Numbered from the stretch's first letter, positions 1 to 9,615 are shown. The stretch: DNA of 64,000 bases from Acholeplasma laidlawii_A (GCF_030166555.2 NZ_CP126461.2); one strand, 5' to 3'. Numbers and translations: made by a program. The notes: generated from the letters alone by a model not told the origin.

Positions 1-1
1 T

Positions 2-499
2 TTAGTACCTGGTGGTGTTGCAACTAAGTTTATTCATAAAGCATTAGTTATTGGAGATACATTAAAAATTACTGGTCCATTTGGTGACTTCTTCTTACAA
101 GAAGAGTCTACTCGTCCAATCATCATGATTGCTGGTGGTTCTGGTAAAGCTCCAATTCGTTCAATTATCTATAAATTAATTGAACAAAACATGCCAAGAA
201 AAGCACAATATTTCTTTGGTGCAAGAACTAAAAAAGATTTATATTATACTAAAGAGTTCAAAGATGTTGAAAGAATGTACCCTAACTTCAAATATATTCC
301 AGCTTTATCTACTCCACTTCCAGAAGATGAGTGGGATCTAGATATCGGGCTTATCACTGAAGTTGTTGCAAGACACACCGGTGATTTAAGTGGTCACGAA
401 GCATATCTTTGTGGATCTCCTGGTATGATCGATGCATGTATTAAAGTATTAAGAGAAAAAGGTATGCCTGAAGAACATATCTACTTCGATAAATTCTAA
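2..499 (+). CDS. NADH-oxidising flavoprotein subunit, NqrF-like (5' end outside window)
   Basis: The frame is open from base 2, so this is the C-terminal 165 residues of a longer protein. It shows the FAD/NAD(P)-binding reductase fold: a GPFGDFF segment, then the nucleotide-binding GGSGKAPIRS loop, an FGART strand, and the NAD-site YLCGSPGMIDA motif, ending EEHIYFDKF. This matches the C-terminus of NqrF, the subunit of the Na+-translocating NADH:quinone reductase that oxidises NADH and passes electrons to FAD and a 2Fe-2S centre. The N-terminal membrane helix and ferredoxin domain would lie before base 1 and cannot be seen, so another ferredoxin-NAD(P) reductase-type protein is possible. It is on the plus strand, converging on the V-ATPase operon. 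Confidence 0.8.
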   Translation, partial: LVPGGVATKFIHKALVIGDTLKITGPFGDFFLQEESTRPIIMIAGGSGKAPIRSIIYKLIEQNMPRKAQYFFGARTKKDLYYTKEFKDVERMYPNFKYIPALSTPLPEDEWDLDIGLITEVVARHTGDLSGHEAYLCGSPGMIDACIKVLREKGMPEEHIYFDKF

Positions 500-503
500 T
501 TTT

Positions 504-530
504 AAAGGTGAGCTTATTGCTCACCTTTTT
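504..530 (+). terminator. Intrinsic terminator of the NqrF-like gene
   Basis: A perfect 10-bp stem (504-513 with 519-528, AAAGGTGAGC/GCTCACCTTT), a 5-nt loop and a T run, starting a few bases after the stop codon. Confidence 0.9.
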
Positions 531-550
531 CTTTATTTCAACTAAACATA

Positions 551-581
551 ATAAAAACTCACCAAAATTATGGTGAGTTTT
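551..581 (-). terminator. Intrinsic terminator of the V-ATPase operon
   Basis: An 11-bp perfect stem (554-564 with 571-581) with a 6-nt loop. It lies just past the stop of the last V-ATPase gene and is followed on the minus strand by a T-rich tract. Confidence 0.85.
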
Positions 582-585
582 ATAA

Positions 586-1227
586 TCATTTTTGACTATC
601 TAATTGTTTTTTTAAGATAAGATCTTTAGATTTCATAATACGGATTGTATTAGATAATTCTGCCTCATTGATTTTCATACGAACTACTTTAATATCTGCC
701 ATAATCTCGGGAATTAAAATATGTTCAATCGCGTTTACACGGCGCTTAGTCTTTTCAATTTCTCTAATTAAGATACGGACTCTTTTATCCATTGCAGCAA
801 GTTCAATAAACTTATTTAAATTACTTGCTAGATTTAGGACAATATCATCTAATATCGGATGCGTACCATGAAATGAGTACGTGATTTGAGGCTTTATAGT
901 TTCTTTAATCTCAATTTTAGGTACTGTAACACTCATGACGGACTCTTTTTTATATTCCAGTTCTAGCGTTGTTGCAGGTACTAGAAATTTTTCACGTAAT
1001 TCAGATTCATAATGAAACGCTTTAGCACTATCATACTTATCTAAGGCATCCAACCATTTATCTTCAACAAGTGTGCGTAAGACTTTATATTGTTCAACCA
1101 TGCTTAAAAATTGGCGCATCATCTCATCTTGTTTATCTTTTAAAAGACGATGTCCTTTTCTTGTTGTAGCTAGTTGATTTTTTAATCTTGTAAGCTCCAT
1201 TCTTGTTGCATTAGCGATATTTGGCAT
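586..1227 (-). CDS. ntpD: V-type ATPase subunit D (central stalk)
   Basis: A 213-residue protein, the usual length of the rotor shaft subunit D. The N-terminus has the family pattern NATRMELTRLKNQLATTRKG and the whole protein is predicted as two long helices forming an antiparallel coiled coil, with RRVNAIEHILIPEI in the conserved C-terminal part. Subunit D rotates inside the A3B3 head and transmits torque to the membrane ring. It is the last gene of the operon, 5 nt downstream of subunit B and followed at once by a terminator. Confidence 0.97.
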   Translation of the reverse strand: MPNIANATRMELTRLKNQLATTRKGHRLLKDKQDEMMRQFLSMVEQYKVLRTLVEDKWLDALDKYDSAKAFHYESELREKFLVPATTLELEYKKESVMSVTVPKIEIKETIKPQITYSFHGTHPILDDIVLNLASNLNKFIELAAMDKRVRILIREIEKTKRRVNAIEHILIPEIMADIKVVRMKINEAELSNTIRIMKSKDLILKKQLDSQK

Positions 1228-1232
1228 TGAAA

Positions 1233-2612
1233 TTACTCCTTAACTTTGTAGTATTTATCTAAGCGTTTATTAGAAATACGTTTCAATTCAGATCTTGGTA
1301 GAATATTTAATAACTTCCAACCTAGATCAAGTGTTTCTTCGATCGTTCTATTAGAATCATATCCTTGAGATAAGTATTCTTTTTCAAACTTATCTGCAAA
1401 TACTGCATAGAGTTTATCAGTATCCGATAATGCAGATTCACCAAGTACAGTTGCTAATTCTTTAGCTTCTTTACCACGTGCATAGCTTGCAAACAATTGG
1501 TTTAATGTATCAGAGTGATCATCTCTAGTTTTACCTTCACCAATACCTTTATCCTTTAGACGAGATAAAGATGGTAAGACATCCACTGGTGGTTGTATAC
1601 CTTTTTGATGTAGGCTTCTAGATAAAATCACTTGACCTTCTGTAATATATCCTGTTAAGTCAGGAATTGGATGCGTCTTATCATCTTCTGGCATGGTAAG
1701 GATTGGCAATTGGGTAATAGAGCCTTTTTTGCCCTTTACACGACCTGCACGCTCATATAAAGATGAAAGGTCAGTATACATATATCCTGGGTAACCACGA
1801 CGTCCTGGCACTTCTTTTCTCGCTGCTGAAATTTCTCTTAAAGATTCTGCATAGTTTGTAATATCAGTCATGATAATTAAAACGTGCATATCTAATTCAT
1901 AAGCTAAATACTCCGCTGCTGTAATTGCCATACGAGGGGTTGCAATACGCTCAACTGCTGGGTCATTTGCAAGGTTTACGAACATGACTGTTCTATCGAT
2001 TGCACCTGACTTTTTAAATTCTTCAATAAAGAAGTTTGACTCTTCAAATGTAATACCAATTGCAGCAAATACTACTGCAAAGTTATCCGTTGTACCAACA
2101 ACTTTTGCATTTCTAGCAATCATTGCAGCAAGTTTATTATGTGGTAAACCTGATCCTGAAAAGATTGGTAATTTTTGTCCACGAACAAGTGTATTTAATC
2201 CATCAATGGATGAAACACCTGTTTGAATAAACTCAGATGGATAGTCTCTTGCTACCGGGTTTAGTGGTATACCGTTAATATCCATTTTCATTTCTGGAAT
2301 GATTTTACCTTTACCATCCTTAGGTTCACCCATACCACTAAAGATACGGCCTAAGATGAGTGGAGATAAATCAAGTTCTAAACCATGACCTAAGAATACT
2401 GCTTTAGCATCTTCAATTTTTAGTCCTTGACTGGATTCGAATAATTGAACTAACGCTTTATCTTGATCAATTTCTAGAACGCGTCCATATCTGGTTGTAC
2501 CATTAGCAAGTTTAACACGCACAGTTTCATCATACTTAACATTTTCAGTATGTGTTACAAGCATTAAGGGTCCAACGACTTCTTTGATTGTTTTATATTC
2601 TCTATTCGACAT
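1233..2612 (-). CDS. ntpB: V-type ATPase subunit B (non-catalytic head subunit)
   Basis: 459 residues, full length for the family. It contains the beta-barrel N-terminal domain, the FSGSGLPHNKLA segment that replaces a catalytic P-loop in B subunits, and the PGRRGYPGYMYTDLSSLYERAGR signature region of ATPase alpha/beta families (about residues 270-290). B alternates with A in the cytoplasmic hexamer and contributes an arginine to the nucleotide sites. It starts 4 nt after subunit A, so the two are probably translationally coupled in equal amounts. Confidence 0.97.
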   Translation of the reverse strand: MSNREYKTIKEVVGPLMLVTHTENVKYDETVRVKLANGTTRYGRVLEIDQDKALVQLFESSQGLKIEDAKAVFLGHGLELDLSPLILGRIFSGMGEPKDGKGKIIPEMKMDINGIPLNPVARDYPSEFIQTGVSSIDGLNTLVRGQKLPIFSGSGLPHNKLAAMIARNAKVVGTTDNFAVVFAAIGITFEESNFFIEEFKKSGAIDRTVMFVNLANDPAVERIATPRMAITAAEYLAYELDMHVLIIMTDITNYAESLREISAARKEVPGRRGYPGYMYTDLSSLYERAGRVKGKKGSITQLPILTMPEDDKTHPIPDLTGYITEGQVILSRSLHQKGIQPPVDVLPSLSRLKDKGIGEGKTRDDHSDTLNQLFASYARGKEAKELATVLGESALSDTDKLYAVFADKFEKEYLSQGYDSNRTIEETLDLGWKLLNILPRSELKRISNKRLDKYYKVKE

Positions 2613-2616
2613 CGTT

Positions 2617-4395
2617 TTACTCCTTTCTTAAACCGCTAAATTGTTGATGCATCTGTTTAACGACTTCTTCATATGTGCTTAACATATCTTTTTCTTCAAC
2701 ATACTTAAAGCGTCCAATTTGTTCTTTCACAGCTAAGCGTTCAATATCTTTAAAAGACATTTCATGTTCAATTGCGTGAACTGCTAAGTCGTTAAATAAA
2801 ATAATCATATCTAATAATCTAAATTGTTTATCTAATGATGAGTACGTATCAATTGGATCAAATGCATTTTGATGTAAATAGTCTTCACGAATCATTTGAG
2901 CTACTAATAATTTTAGACGATCTGATGCACCTAGTGAATCTACCCCAACAAGTCTAACAATTTCTTGGAGTGAAGCTTCTTCTTGTAAAAGCGTTGAAAC
3001 AAAACTTACATGGTGTGTCCAATTTTTATCTACATTTGTATTAAAGAAGTCTCTAATTTGTTCATCATATAGTGAATAGGATTTTAACCAATCTATCGCA
3101 GGGAAGTGACGTCTATATGCAAGTGATGCTGATAAGCCCCAGAACACTTTAACAATTCTTAGTGTTGCTTGTGAAACCGGTTCTGATGTATCTCCACCTG
3201 GAGGAGAAACAGCTCCAATTGCGGTAATTGCACCAGTTCTTGCCTTTGAACCAAGTGTTTCAACCAAACCTGCACGTTCATAGAATTCTGCAATTCTTGA
3301 ACCTAAATAAGCAGGATAACCTTCTTCACCTGGCATTTCTTCTAATCTTGAGGACATTTCACGTAAGGCTTCAGCCCAACGCGATGTAGAGTCCGCCATA
3401 ATCGCCACTTTATAGCCCATATCTCGATAGTATTCAGCAATTGTAATACCTGTATAGATACTAGCCTCTCTAGCAGCAACCGGCATGTTTGAGGTGTTTG
3501 CAATTAATACGGTACGTTTCATAAGTGGTTGACCAGTTCTTGGATCCTTTAATTCAGGGAATTCCATAAGTACGTCAGTCATCTCATTTCCACGTTCTCC
3601 ACAACCAATATAAACAATAATATCTGCATCAGCCCATTTAGCTAGTTGGTGTTGAACTACAGTTTTTCCACTACCAAAAGGTCCTGGGATTGCTGCAATA
3701 CCACCGATAGCAATCGGAAACAATGTATCAATAACACGTTGACCTGTAACCATTGGTTGCGTCGGTGCTATTTTATTGTTATATGGTCTTTTAATACGTA
3801 CTGGCCAACATTGCATCATCTTAAGTGGGATGATATCACCATCATGATCTAGTTCACATACAGTATCTACTACTGTAAATTCACCGGATTTGATTGTTTT
3901 AACAGTACCACTTAGATTTGGTGGAACCATAACTTTATGTACAACGGATTCCGATTCATGAACGATACCAATAATATCGCCACCTTCTAGAATATCGCCT
4001 ACTTCAACTTGTGGCATAAATTGCCACAGTTTTTCTCTACTTAATTTTGGAATATCAACACCCAGTGGAATACCTTGTCCATGGATTTGATAAATATCAT
4101 CTAGTGGTCTTTGAATACCATCAAAAATACCACCAATTAAACCAGGTCCAAGCTCAACACTTAATGGTTCATTTGTTAAAAATACAGGTTCACCTGGTCC
4201 AATACCAGCAGTTTCTTCATAAACTTGAATCGATGCTAAATCACCACGTAATTCTAGGACTTCACCGATTAATCTTTTGTCAGAAACTCTAACAACGTCA
4301 TAAACTTGAGCTGAACCCATGTTTTTAGCAACAATTAATGGACCTGATACTTTAGTAATAATACCTTGATTTGTCATTTTTTCATGCTCCTTCAT
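2617..4395 (-). CDS. ntpA: V-type ATPase subunit A (catalytic)
   Basis: 592 residues, typical for the catalytic subunit. The P-loop is GPFGSGKTVVQ (about residue 240), followed by the GCGERGNEM motif with the catalytic glutamate and the EEGYPAYLGSRIAEFYERAG signature. The roughly 90-residue bulge domain typical of A subunits is present before the P-loop. It hydrolyses ATP to drive ion export, or makes ATP when run in reverse. The gene overlaps the 3' end of the preceding small subunit gene by 4 nt. An upstream in-frame methionine could start the protein; the start used here gives MKEHEKMTNQGII and the second Met may be the real one. Confidence 0.97.
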   Translation of the reverse strand: MKEHEKMTNQGIITKVSGPLIVAKNMGSAQVYDVVRVSDKRLIGEVLELRGDLASIQVYEETAGIGPGEPVFLTNEPLSVELGPGLIGGIFDGIQRPLDDIYQIHGQGIPLGVDIPKLSREKLWQFMPQVEVGDILEGGDIIGIVHESESVVHKVMVPPNLSGTVKTIKSGEFTVVDTVCELDHDGDIIPLKMMQCWPVRIKRPYNNKIAPTQPMVTGQRVIDTLFPIAIGGIAAIPGPFGSGKTVVQHQLAKWADADIIVYIGCGERGNEMTDVLMEFPELKDPRTGQPLMKRTVLIANTSNMPVAAREASIYTGITIAEYYRDMGYKVAIMADSTSRWAEALREMSSRLEEMPGEEGYPAYLGSRIAEFYERAGLVETLGSKARTGAITAIGAVSPPGGDTSEPVSQATLRIVKVFWGLSASLAYRRHFPAIDWLKSYSLYDEQIRDFFNTNVDKNWTHHVSFVSTLLQEEASLQEIVRLVGVDSLGASDRLKLLVAQMIREDYLHQNAFDPIDTYSSLDKQFRLLDMIILFNDLAVHAIEHEMSFKDIERLAVKEQIGRFKYVEEKDMLSTYEEVVKQMHQQFSGLRKE

Positions 4396-4697
4396 ATAAT
4401 TGAAATCCCAATTGATTTTTCAACAAGTAATTTCAATTCGGATAATGTATCTTCATGTTTTAAACCACTTGGTAGTTTTAAAAAAATAGGATACATAGAC
4501 TCTTCATATTTCTCTAATAAAGTTTGAACATAAGCTTCACTAACTGCATCATAGATAATAATTTTACTATCACTTGATGCATATTTGGCAATATGTTCTT
4601 CTACATTCTTCAAGTCATTATCAACATAGACGGTTACGCCCACACTACGTAGAATAATGAATGACTCATTCGTACTACATGCAACTATTACCGGCAT
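4392..4697 (-). CDS. ntpG: V-type ATPase subunit F (NtpG in E. hirae naming)
   Basis: 101 residues, the normal size of the small Rossmann-like central-stalk subunit F. The sequence has the pattern of this family: a VIVACSTNESFIILRSVGV first strand-helix unit, IIIYDAVSEAYVQTL in the middle and a PIFLKLPS strand. Subunit F binds D and stimulates hydrolysis. It sits between C and A as in the enterococcal ntp operon and overlaps A by 4 nt. Confidence 0.9.
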   Translation of the reverse strand: MPVIVACSTNESFIILRSVGVTVYVDNDLKNVEEHIAKYASSDSKIIIYDAVSEAYVQTLLEKYEESMYPIFLKLPSGLKHEDTLSELKLLVEKSIGISII

Positions 4698-4704
4698 AAT
4701 TCAT

Positions 4705-5628
4705 CTACTCCTTAATTTGATAATACTTTTCTTTTAATACACGCATTTCATCTCTTTTTAAAATTGTATAGTGAAGTACTGTTGCAAAACCTAAACTTTG
4801 GAAACTCAAATCTTCTAAATGATTTTGTCTATATTCATTAAATGCATCATTTAATATATCTAAGAAGTTTGGCTTACCTACATATTTAAATGTATCCGTT
4901 AATGCCACATCAAAATGTAGACTTAAATAATTTCCTATTTCAGTAAGTGATTTGTCAAATAATTCCATTAGAATATGTTTATCAATCATACCACCACTTA
5001 AGATATTCTTTTCTAAGTATTCTAGATTCTTATTGTATTTGATACTTCTTATAAGTAACATTACATTTAAGATAGTCGTTTCTAGTTCAATATACTTTTT
5101 GATATAACTATCTGTTTTTTTGTTGAATGAAGATATGATTCTATCATGTAACATTTTAATCACTCTATCAGAAATACCTTGTGCATCTAATTGACTTGTT
5201 TCTAATTTTATGTAATCTAAAAAAGAAATGTCTTCTAAATCAAGTAGACCAGATACTCCATTTAAAATATAGTCTTCATATCTTTCTTCATTGAAGTTGC
5301 TTAGACTGTTTGTAAACTTATTATAAGTTAATCCTAGGTGATAGGATTTCATGAGGTTTGATAAAAACAGGTGATCAAATGTTAAATATAACACCTTAAA
5401 GATGAGATGATTTTTATCGATTAAAGACTCTAAGAATTGACGATGTTTTAATTCTTCTTCTAACATGATGGTGTCAATATGAGATTCACTTGCACGACCA
5501 TATTGGTGTGTTTTAAGCAAGCTTAAAAAATCTTTTCTAGATATTTTTTCAAAACTCTTTAAATGGCTTGGTGATAATAAGCGATCAATTGAACCACTCA
5601 TAACACCACTAACAAATGAAATATCCAT
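4705..5628 (-). CDS. ntpC: V-type ATPase subunit C (d-type socket subunit)
   Basis: 307 residues, nearly all helical. It resembles the funnel-shaped subunit (called C in bacterial V-ATPases, d in eukaryotes) that sits on the K ring and receives the D/F shaft. Sequence similarity in this family is low; the call rests on length, helical character, the C-terminal GFATVLHYTILKRDEMRVLKE segment with its conserved E-X-R pattern, and its position between E and F subunit genes. Confidence 0.9.
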   Translation of the reverse strand: MDISFVSGVMSGSIDRLLSPSHLKSFEKISRKDFLSLLKTHQYGRASESHIDTIMLEEELKHRQFLESLIDKNHLIFKVLYLTFDHLFLSNLMKSYHLGLTYNKFTNSLSNFNEERYEDYILNGVSGLLDLEDISFLDYIKLETSQLDAQGISDRVIKMLHDRIISSFNKKTDSYIKKYIELETTILNVMLLIRSIKYNKNLEYLEKNILSGGMIDKHILMELFDKSLTEIGNYLSLHFDVALTDTFKYVGKPNFLDILNDAFNEYRQNHLEDLSFQSLGFATVLHYTILKRDEMRVLKEKYYQIKE

Positions 5629-5630
5629 TA

Positions 5631-6236
5631 TTAATTTAACGCCTCATATATAGTTTTTTCATACTTTTTAGTTAGACTCTCTAGTAGATTTTCTAGTGAA
5701 AAGTTTAAGTCATATAGTTTACCTACAAGCATAAATCCAGATTCGATTTGGGCTGGTTTATTACTTAATTTTAACTGATAGTCTTTACCTAATTTTTGAT
5801 TTAAAAGATCTGCCTCGACTAAGTCACCCTTCTTAGTTGTTAGAATACTTTGATACATTGCATATTCTTTTTTACTTACTTGAATTTCTTCTGTTTTATC
5901 AATAGCTTGATTTTGGATAGAACGCACTACATAATTAAAGTAGTCTTCTTTGTTTAAGTGTTTTAATTCTTCTTTTAACTCTACAAAAATGGATTCAATT
6001 AGCTGTTGCTTAGATATTGCGACTTCATCTCTTAGTGCACGCATACTTTCTTGTTTAGCTTGTTCAACTTGTGCCTTAGCTTTCTGTTGTGCTTTATGAA
6101 GTTGAACTTCTAAATCAGCTTTTGCTTCTTCAATTAATCTATTTTTAAGTGCTTCAGATTCTTCTTTAGCGCTTAGATTAATAGCATCAATAATTGACTG
6201 TCCTTTTTGTATTATTTTTTCTTCTAATTTTGACAT
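5631..6236 (-). CDS. ntpE: V-type ATPase subunit E (peripheral stalk)
   Basis: 201 residues. The first 100 or so are a charged helix rich in K, E, A and Q, as in the E/G peripheral-stalk coiled coil, and the C-terminal 90 form the alpha/beta domain that binds the top of the A3B3 head. It would act as the stator together with the small gene at 8648-8956. It starts 10 nt after subunit K. Confidence 0.92.
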   Translation of the reverse strand: MSKLEEKIIQKGQSIIDAINLSAKEESEALKNRLIEEAKADLEVQLHKAQQKAKAQVEQAKQESMRALRDEVAISKQQLIESIFVELKEELKHLNKEDYFNYVVRSIQNQAIDKTEEIQVSKKEYAMYQSILTTKKGDLVEADLLNQKLGKDYQLKLSNKPAQIESGFMLVGKLYDLNFSLENLLESLTKKYEKTIYEALN

Positions 6237-6246
6237 AATAGCCTCT

Positions 6247-6738
6247 TTAAGCAGGTAATTGTGTCCACATTAAGATGGATACAAGTAATGCTAAAATCGC
6301 ATAAGTTTCTACTAAGGCTGTCATTGTAATCCCACGTGTTGAGATCTCCGGTCTTTTACCTGTCATTAAAATAGATGAAGCTGCCATTTTACCTTGGTAA
6401 ATTGCTGATACTAAACCAACAAGTGCAATTGGTAATGCTGCTGCAAAATACATTTGACCTTGCATTTCTGTTAATGCGATTGGTGATCCTGTTAACCAAC
6501 CCATTCTAACTAATAATAATACAGCAACTAAGAATCCATAAATACCTTGTGTACCTGAAAGTGCTTGTAATACTAAGACTTTACCGAATAGATCTGGTTT
6601 TTCACTTAATACTCCTGTTGCTGCTCTACCAGCAATAGAAACCCCCATTGCTGATCCAATACCTGCTAAACCTGCTGCTAAGGCAACTCCCATAAGTGCC
6701 CAAGTTAAACCGTCAAATGACATAAAAATGAATGGCAT
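6247..6738 (-). CDS. ntpK: V-type ATPase subunit K (membrane rotor, Na+-type)
   Basis: 163 residues with four membrane helices, a duplicated proteolipid. The ion site matches the E. hirae Na+-ATPase rotor: L60, T63 and Q64 in the LQALSGTQGIYGF helix, Q115 in AIYQGKMAA and E144 in TALVETYAILA. These correspond to NtpK L61, T64, Q65, Q110 and E139, so the enzyme is predicted to move Na+. The residue matches are visible in the sequence; ion specificity is inferred from the family. The many glycines in GLAGIGSAMG are usual for this fold. Confidence 0.96.
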   Translation of the reverse strand: MPFIFMSFDGLTWALMGVALAAGLAGIGSAMGVSIAGRAATGVLSEKPDLFGKVLVLQALSGTQGIYGFLVAVLLLVRMGWLTGSPIALTEMQGQMYFAAALPIALVGLVSAIYQGKMAASSILMTGKRPEISTRGITMTALVETYAILALLVSILMWTQLPA

Positions 6739-6743
6739 AATTT

Positions 6744-8651
6744 TTAATTCTCCTTATTAATTTCTTTATTTTCTTTTAAATTGACTTGATAAACATATTT
6801 TAATTGTAGGCTAAATGGTTCAAATAAGTACCCACCGCCTTCAAAGAATTTTCCATAAAATTCTAGGTATTGTAAACGCCCTGCATGTACGTATGCAGAA
6901 AGCATACCCATAATAAAGTTAAACACATGCCCAATTAAGTAAATTACAATACCAAGTAATATACCTAATACTGGAATAGAACCCCATACCATTTCTGCAA
7001 GCAAGTTCATTGTATAAGCAATAACTGCAGTAGATAAAGATAATGCTAAGATTCTAGAATAACTTAAGATATCAGATAAGTAACTAGTTGAGTTATAAAG
7101 ACCTGTAAATGCTGAAACCATTTTTCCAGCAATAGATTTTTGTTCTCTACCGTTTAATAAAATGATAATCAGTACACCTAATCCCATAAGTACATAAGAT
7201 GTGTAAAGTAAAATATTTTGAATTAAACTCTCTAGCGGGATAAACGTTGCTGTTATAAATAGACTTAATCCTACCAAGATGAATATCCACGAACCAGCAT
7301 CATTGAGACCACCTAAAATATCCTTTTGTCTATAACTGTTAACAAGTTTTAATATTAAACCATGTACTATATGGACAACACCTAAAATAAGTGAAATGAT
7401 GAGCATTGGTACCGGATCATTAATAGGATCTAGTAACGGAGTGAAGATGGTTGCTCCAAAGAAAGAACCAAATAATATACCTGCACCAATTGCAGTGACA
7501 CCTGAATAACAAAATACTTTACCTAAATCTTTAGTTGCACCTCTCAATTTTCCAAACTTAAGTAGTAAACTAAATGCAACAATCATCACTAGTCCATAAC
7601 CAATATCACCCATCATGATACCAAAGATTAACCAATACCAGAAACTCATAGATGGGTTCGGGTCTACTTCTGAGGCAGACGGTGTAGAAAATTGATTTGT
7701 AATATATTCATAAGGTTTAACAAATCTATTATTCTTTAATGCTGTAGGCACTGATTCTTCTGGAAGAGCATCTCGAGCTTCCAATTCAAACACTAAATTT
7801 TTACGGTTGAGTATTTCGCTAATACCATCTACTTGATCACTTCGCACCCAACCTTCTACATAAACTGTAGTTTCTGTACTTAGTAGATCAATCTGTAATT
7901 TTGATTCTTTACTTAAAAGTTGATCATGTAAGAGTTTTAGTGCTCCTAAATCTTTACTAGAATCGATAAAGAATTGTTCGGTTTCTCTCATTTCTTTTTC
8001 AATGGATTCTAATTCGGAATTTAAGTCAGTTATCACTTCAATATTTGTCTTATCATAGTTTCTATTAGGCTCTAAATTAAAATCCATCGATTCGAGTAAA
8101 GCTTCTAATTTGTCACTTTGGTCTTTATCGATTAGGATAGAAACATAATGATAATTATCATCATTACTCAAAACATCTACAAATGCCCCTAAAGTATCCA
8201 TATGACCTTTAAATGCATCATATTTTTCTTTTTGGATAAACCCTAACACTACTTGTGTAAATCTTAAGGTTTCTATTCTTGATTGACTCACACTTAAATT
8301 CTTATATGGTAAAAGTTCCTCATATTTTTCTTTTAAGGATTTTTGAGTTTCTTGTAACTTATAATATGTATTTTGCAAATCTAAAATATTTGCTGTAAGT
8401 TCTAGGCTATGTTGATCCAAGAGTTCAAATTCAGACTTAGTAACAATCGCGTTATTACCAGTAGATTTTTTTAGATATCTTTCGATAATTTCAATAGCTT
8501 TACCTACACGAATTAAATCTTCTGAAGGTGTAACTGATTTAAAATGCTTCTTATCAGGCATAAACAGGGCATGCATTTGAAGTTCATTCAAAATTTGCTC
8601 TTTATCACTTTCTAGAAAAATTAATTTTACTTTTTGCATTGAAACAATCAT
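6744..8651 (-). CDS. ntpI: V-type ATPase subunit I (a-type stator)
   Basis: 635 residues: a cytoplasmic N-terminal half of about 340 residues with long helices, then about seven to eight membrane helices starting at MSFWYWLIFGIMMGDIGYGL, a highly conserved block of this family. The conserved half-channel arginine is probably in the SYLSDILSYSRILALSLS helix. With the K ring it forms the ion path. It overlaps the small stalk gene upstream by 4 nt. Confidence 0.96.
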   Translation of the reverse strand: MIVSMQKVKLIFLESDKEQILNELQMHALFMPDKKHFKSVTPSEDLIRVGKAIEIIERYLKKSTGNNAIVTKSEFELLDQHSLELTANILDLQNTYYKLQETQKSLKEKYEELLPYKNLSVSQSRIETLRFTQVVLGFIQKEKYDAFKGHMDTLGAFVDVLSNDDNYHYVSILIDKDQSDKLEALLESMDFNLEPNRNYDKTNIEVITDLNSELESIEKEMRETEQFFIDSSKDLGALKLLHDQLLSKESKLQIDLLSTETTVYVEGWVRSDQVDGISEILNRKNLVFELEARDALPEESVPTALKNNRFVKPYEYITNQFSTPSASEVDPNPSMSFWYWLIFGIMMGDIGYGLVMIVAFSLLLKFGKLRGATKDLGKVFCYSGVTAIGAGILFGSFFGATIFTPLLDPINDPVPMLIISLILGVVHIVHGLILKLVNSYRQKDILGGLNDAGSWIFILVGLSLFITATFIPLESLIQNILLYTSYVLMGLGVLIIILLNGREQKSIAGKMVSAFTGLYNSTSYLSDILSYSRILALSLSTAVIAYTMNLLAEMVWGSIPVLGILLGIVIYLIGHVFNFIMGMLSAYVHAGRLQYLEFYGKFFEGGGYLFEPFSLQLKYVYQVNLKENKEINKEN

Positions 8652-8956
8652 TTTGATATTACCTCTTTTTTAAGTAATTCCAAATATTTAGATGTTACAT
8701 CTTTATAGTCGGTTTCAATTTTTTGACGTAGTTTCTCTTTAGCTACATCATTTTCTTTAGTAATTGCCTCCACTTCTAAATCAGCTTCTTTTTGTAAGTG
8801 ATTTATCTTTTCAAGTTGTGCTTGTTTAAGTGTATCAATTACTTGTTTTGCTTCTAATCTAGCTTTTTCTAGCATAGCTTCTTTTTCTTTTTTTGCATTT
8901 TCAATGTTTTGTTCCACTTGATTTTCTAATGCAATAATCGCTTCTAACTTGCTCAA
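8648..8956 (-). CDS. ntpF: V-type ATPase small stalk subunit G/H (NtpF-like)
   Basis: 102 residues, almost wholly a charged helix with heptad character (alternating E, K, A, L), as in the peripheral-stalk partner of subunit E. The start codon is TTG at 8954-8956, chosen because a full AAGGAGG ribosome-binding site lies 7 nt upstream and no ATG fits. It is the first gene of the operon; the gene order from here on (F, I, K, E, C, G, A, B, D) is that of the E. hirae Na+-ATPase operon, lacking ntpH and ntpJ. Confidence 0.85.
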   Translation of the reverse strand: MSKLEAIIALENQVEQNIENAKKEKEAMLEKARLEAKQVIDTLKQAQLEKINHLQKEADLEVEAITKENDVAKEKLRQKIETDYKDVTSKYLELLKKEVISK

Positions 8957-8993
8957 ATGCCGTCCTCCTTTATGTATGTTTCTCTTTTTAATT

Positions 8994-9063
8994 ATTTTAA
9001 AATCACTTCAAATGTCTGCAATAAATCAAATATCAATTTTAATCCATTATTATTGCAGATATT
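8994..9063 (-). promoter_or_regulatory. Candidate V-ATPase promoter overlapped by an inverted repeat
   Basis: On the minus strand a -10-like TAAAAT (8994-8999) follows a weak -35 TTGCAG (9016-9021) at 16 bp. The -35 lies inside one arm of an inverted repeat: 9011-9024 and 9050-9063 match at 13 of 14 positions, centred on TCTGCAATAA. This could be an operator or a hairpin. The -35 matches consensus at only three positions, so the promoter call is tentative; the repeat itself is plain. Confidence 0.45.
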
Positions 9064-9561
9064 TTGTTCTAATGTATATCCTTAAACCTGTTCTATGTAT
9101 AATTTGATAAGTAAGTCTAATTAGATATTTTATTTAAGTCCATATAACAAATATTTTAACTAAATATTTTTATCAAAATACACTTAATAAATAGCATATG
9201 ATCAATCACTCTTAACATATTAAAAAATTGACTCATATGATTTATATTTATAGATGAAGTTTTTGGAATTGTTGATGCTTAAATTATTGTACCACTTGTT
9301 TAATAAAATGATCTTTATAATGCAATTACAAGAATATCAAATATAATTTACACATATCCTTGTCCACCGTTAAAAAGTTAGTTATTTTCCTTTTATCTTG
9401 ACTAGTTTATTGTGTGAATTGAATTGGTTATCTACAAGTGCATATATTTCATATCACCTATTTATACACTATAACTATTTTAACATATTTATGTTCGTTT
9501 TTCATTTAAAATCGGAAACTTGATTGCATAATTTACTTGTTATTAGTTATATAATTAAAAT
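9064..9561. other. AT-rich gap without recognisable gene
   Basis: About 500 bases between the two ATPase operons with stops in all frames. I found no ORF with a plausible start and ribosome site, no RNA gene and no IS remnant. Confidence 0.6.
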
Positions 9562-9611
9562 AAAAATACCCTTAAAACTGATGTTCTTATCAGTATTTAA
9601 TGGGTATTTTT
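9562..9611 (-). terminator. Intrinsic terminator of the F-type ATP synthase operon
   Basis: A long hairpin: 10-bp outer stem (9562-9571 with 9602-9611) extended by an inner TTAAA-ACTGAT stem with one bulged base, and a T-rich tract following on the minus strand. It lies 4 nt past the atpC stop. Confidence 0.9.
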
Positions 9612-9615
9612 ATGA

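Noticed and set aside
9064..9561. Decayed gene or mobile element between the ATPase operons
   Set aside because: Stops in all frames, no terminal repeats and no recognisable protein fragments on either strand.
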